From positions 432,539,669-432,603,668 of the forward strand of contig NC_045429.1 in assembly GCF_902635505.1 (NCBI RefSeq): DNA of 64,000 nucleotides. Direction: 5' to 3'. Each line of letters begins with the position of its first letter. Positions within the stretch are counted from its first letter, which is position 1. The notes beneath the pieces were generated by a model. That model was not told where the DNA came from, made no database searches, and saw nothing but the letters and a program-made list of their open reading frames with translations. Made by a program: the position numbers and the translations under genes. The DNA is from Sarcophilus harrisii (Eukaryota > Chordata > Mammalia > Dasyuromorphia > Dasyuridae). Shown here piece after piece: positions 63,781 to 64,000 of this stretch.

Positions 63781-64000
63781 CATCTTGGTACCTTTCCCTG
63801 GTCCCATATGGCCACTTCTTTTGGCCTTTATAATCTTCAATGTGATCAGCACAGTTCTTCAGCTATGACCAGAGCAGCTGTCCGGGGATTATCAGATTGT
63901 TCTGTGCTTCAAATCGCTCGATTCACCTATGGAAGCCCGGCCCCAGACACCTGCACGCAATTATGCTAGAGGGGAACAATACGTGGAAGACTGGGATGAG
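63781..64000. other. RHBDL3 intron, right edge; nothing recognised
   Basis: No repeat or exon seen up to the window end. Confidence 0.4.

Noticed and set aside
61594-64000. Search for the RHBDL3 EF-hand exon on the minus strand
   Set aside because: No stretch with an acceptable splice pair and a QDFVSL-like end was found, so the exon must lie beyond 64000.

Overview
This is vertebrate nuclear DNA, most likely from a marsupial. The evidence is split exons with GT-AG introns and dense interspersed repeats: MIR/CORE-type SINEs, tRNA-derived SINEs in the form common in marsupials, L2 and CR1/L3 LINE fragments, and a young L1 family whose 3' UTR I know from Australian marsupials (that last point is from memory). 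No prokaryotic, phage or CRISPR features are present. Two host genes can be read, and they converge tail to tail. Left (+ strand, 329-16725): nine exons and the stop codon of the C17orf75 (NJMU-R1) orthologue, a partner of WDR11 and FAM91A1 in tethering of Golgi-bound vesicles. The first exon and promoter lie left of the window. Right (- strand, 61593 down to 27461): the last six coding exons and the stop codon of RHBDL3, an EF-hand rhomboid-family intramembrane serine protease. Its N-terminal EF-hand exons lie right of the window. All exon joins are in frame and were placed by matching splice sites to my memory of the human proteins. Exon order and convergent orientation match human 17q11.2. 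Between the two stop codons lie the C17orf75 3' UTR (about 16726-17865), a repeat-rich spacer with a large L2 fragment (about 18880-20120), and a mostly repeat-poor block (about 22900-27460) that may be a long RHBDL3 3' UTR. The main unusual points are as follows. (1) A C17orf75 intron (5539-9856) is a clear AT-AC, U12-type intron with a perfect ATATCCTTT donor and a TTCCTTAAG branch site. (2) That intron holds an L1 with a second, internally duplicated L1 inside it, each bounded by its own target-site duplication, and a SINE whose tail touches the U12 branch site. (3) An RHBDL3 intron appears to start with GC rather than GT. (4) An RHBDL3 intron carries a 24-bp purine minisatellite and about 1.3 kb of GAGA/GACA repeat with a higher-order pattern; these create spurious ORFs of up to 619 codons. 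(5) Two 7SL RNA-derived copies lie 1.7 kb apart in C17orf75 introns. (6) A 25-bp L1 scrap is still flanked by a perfect 10-bp duplication. I found no new gene system; the value here is in splice-site biology and repeat history. Repeat family names are from memory and boundaries are approximate, usually within 10-30 bp, unless target-site duplications are given.
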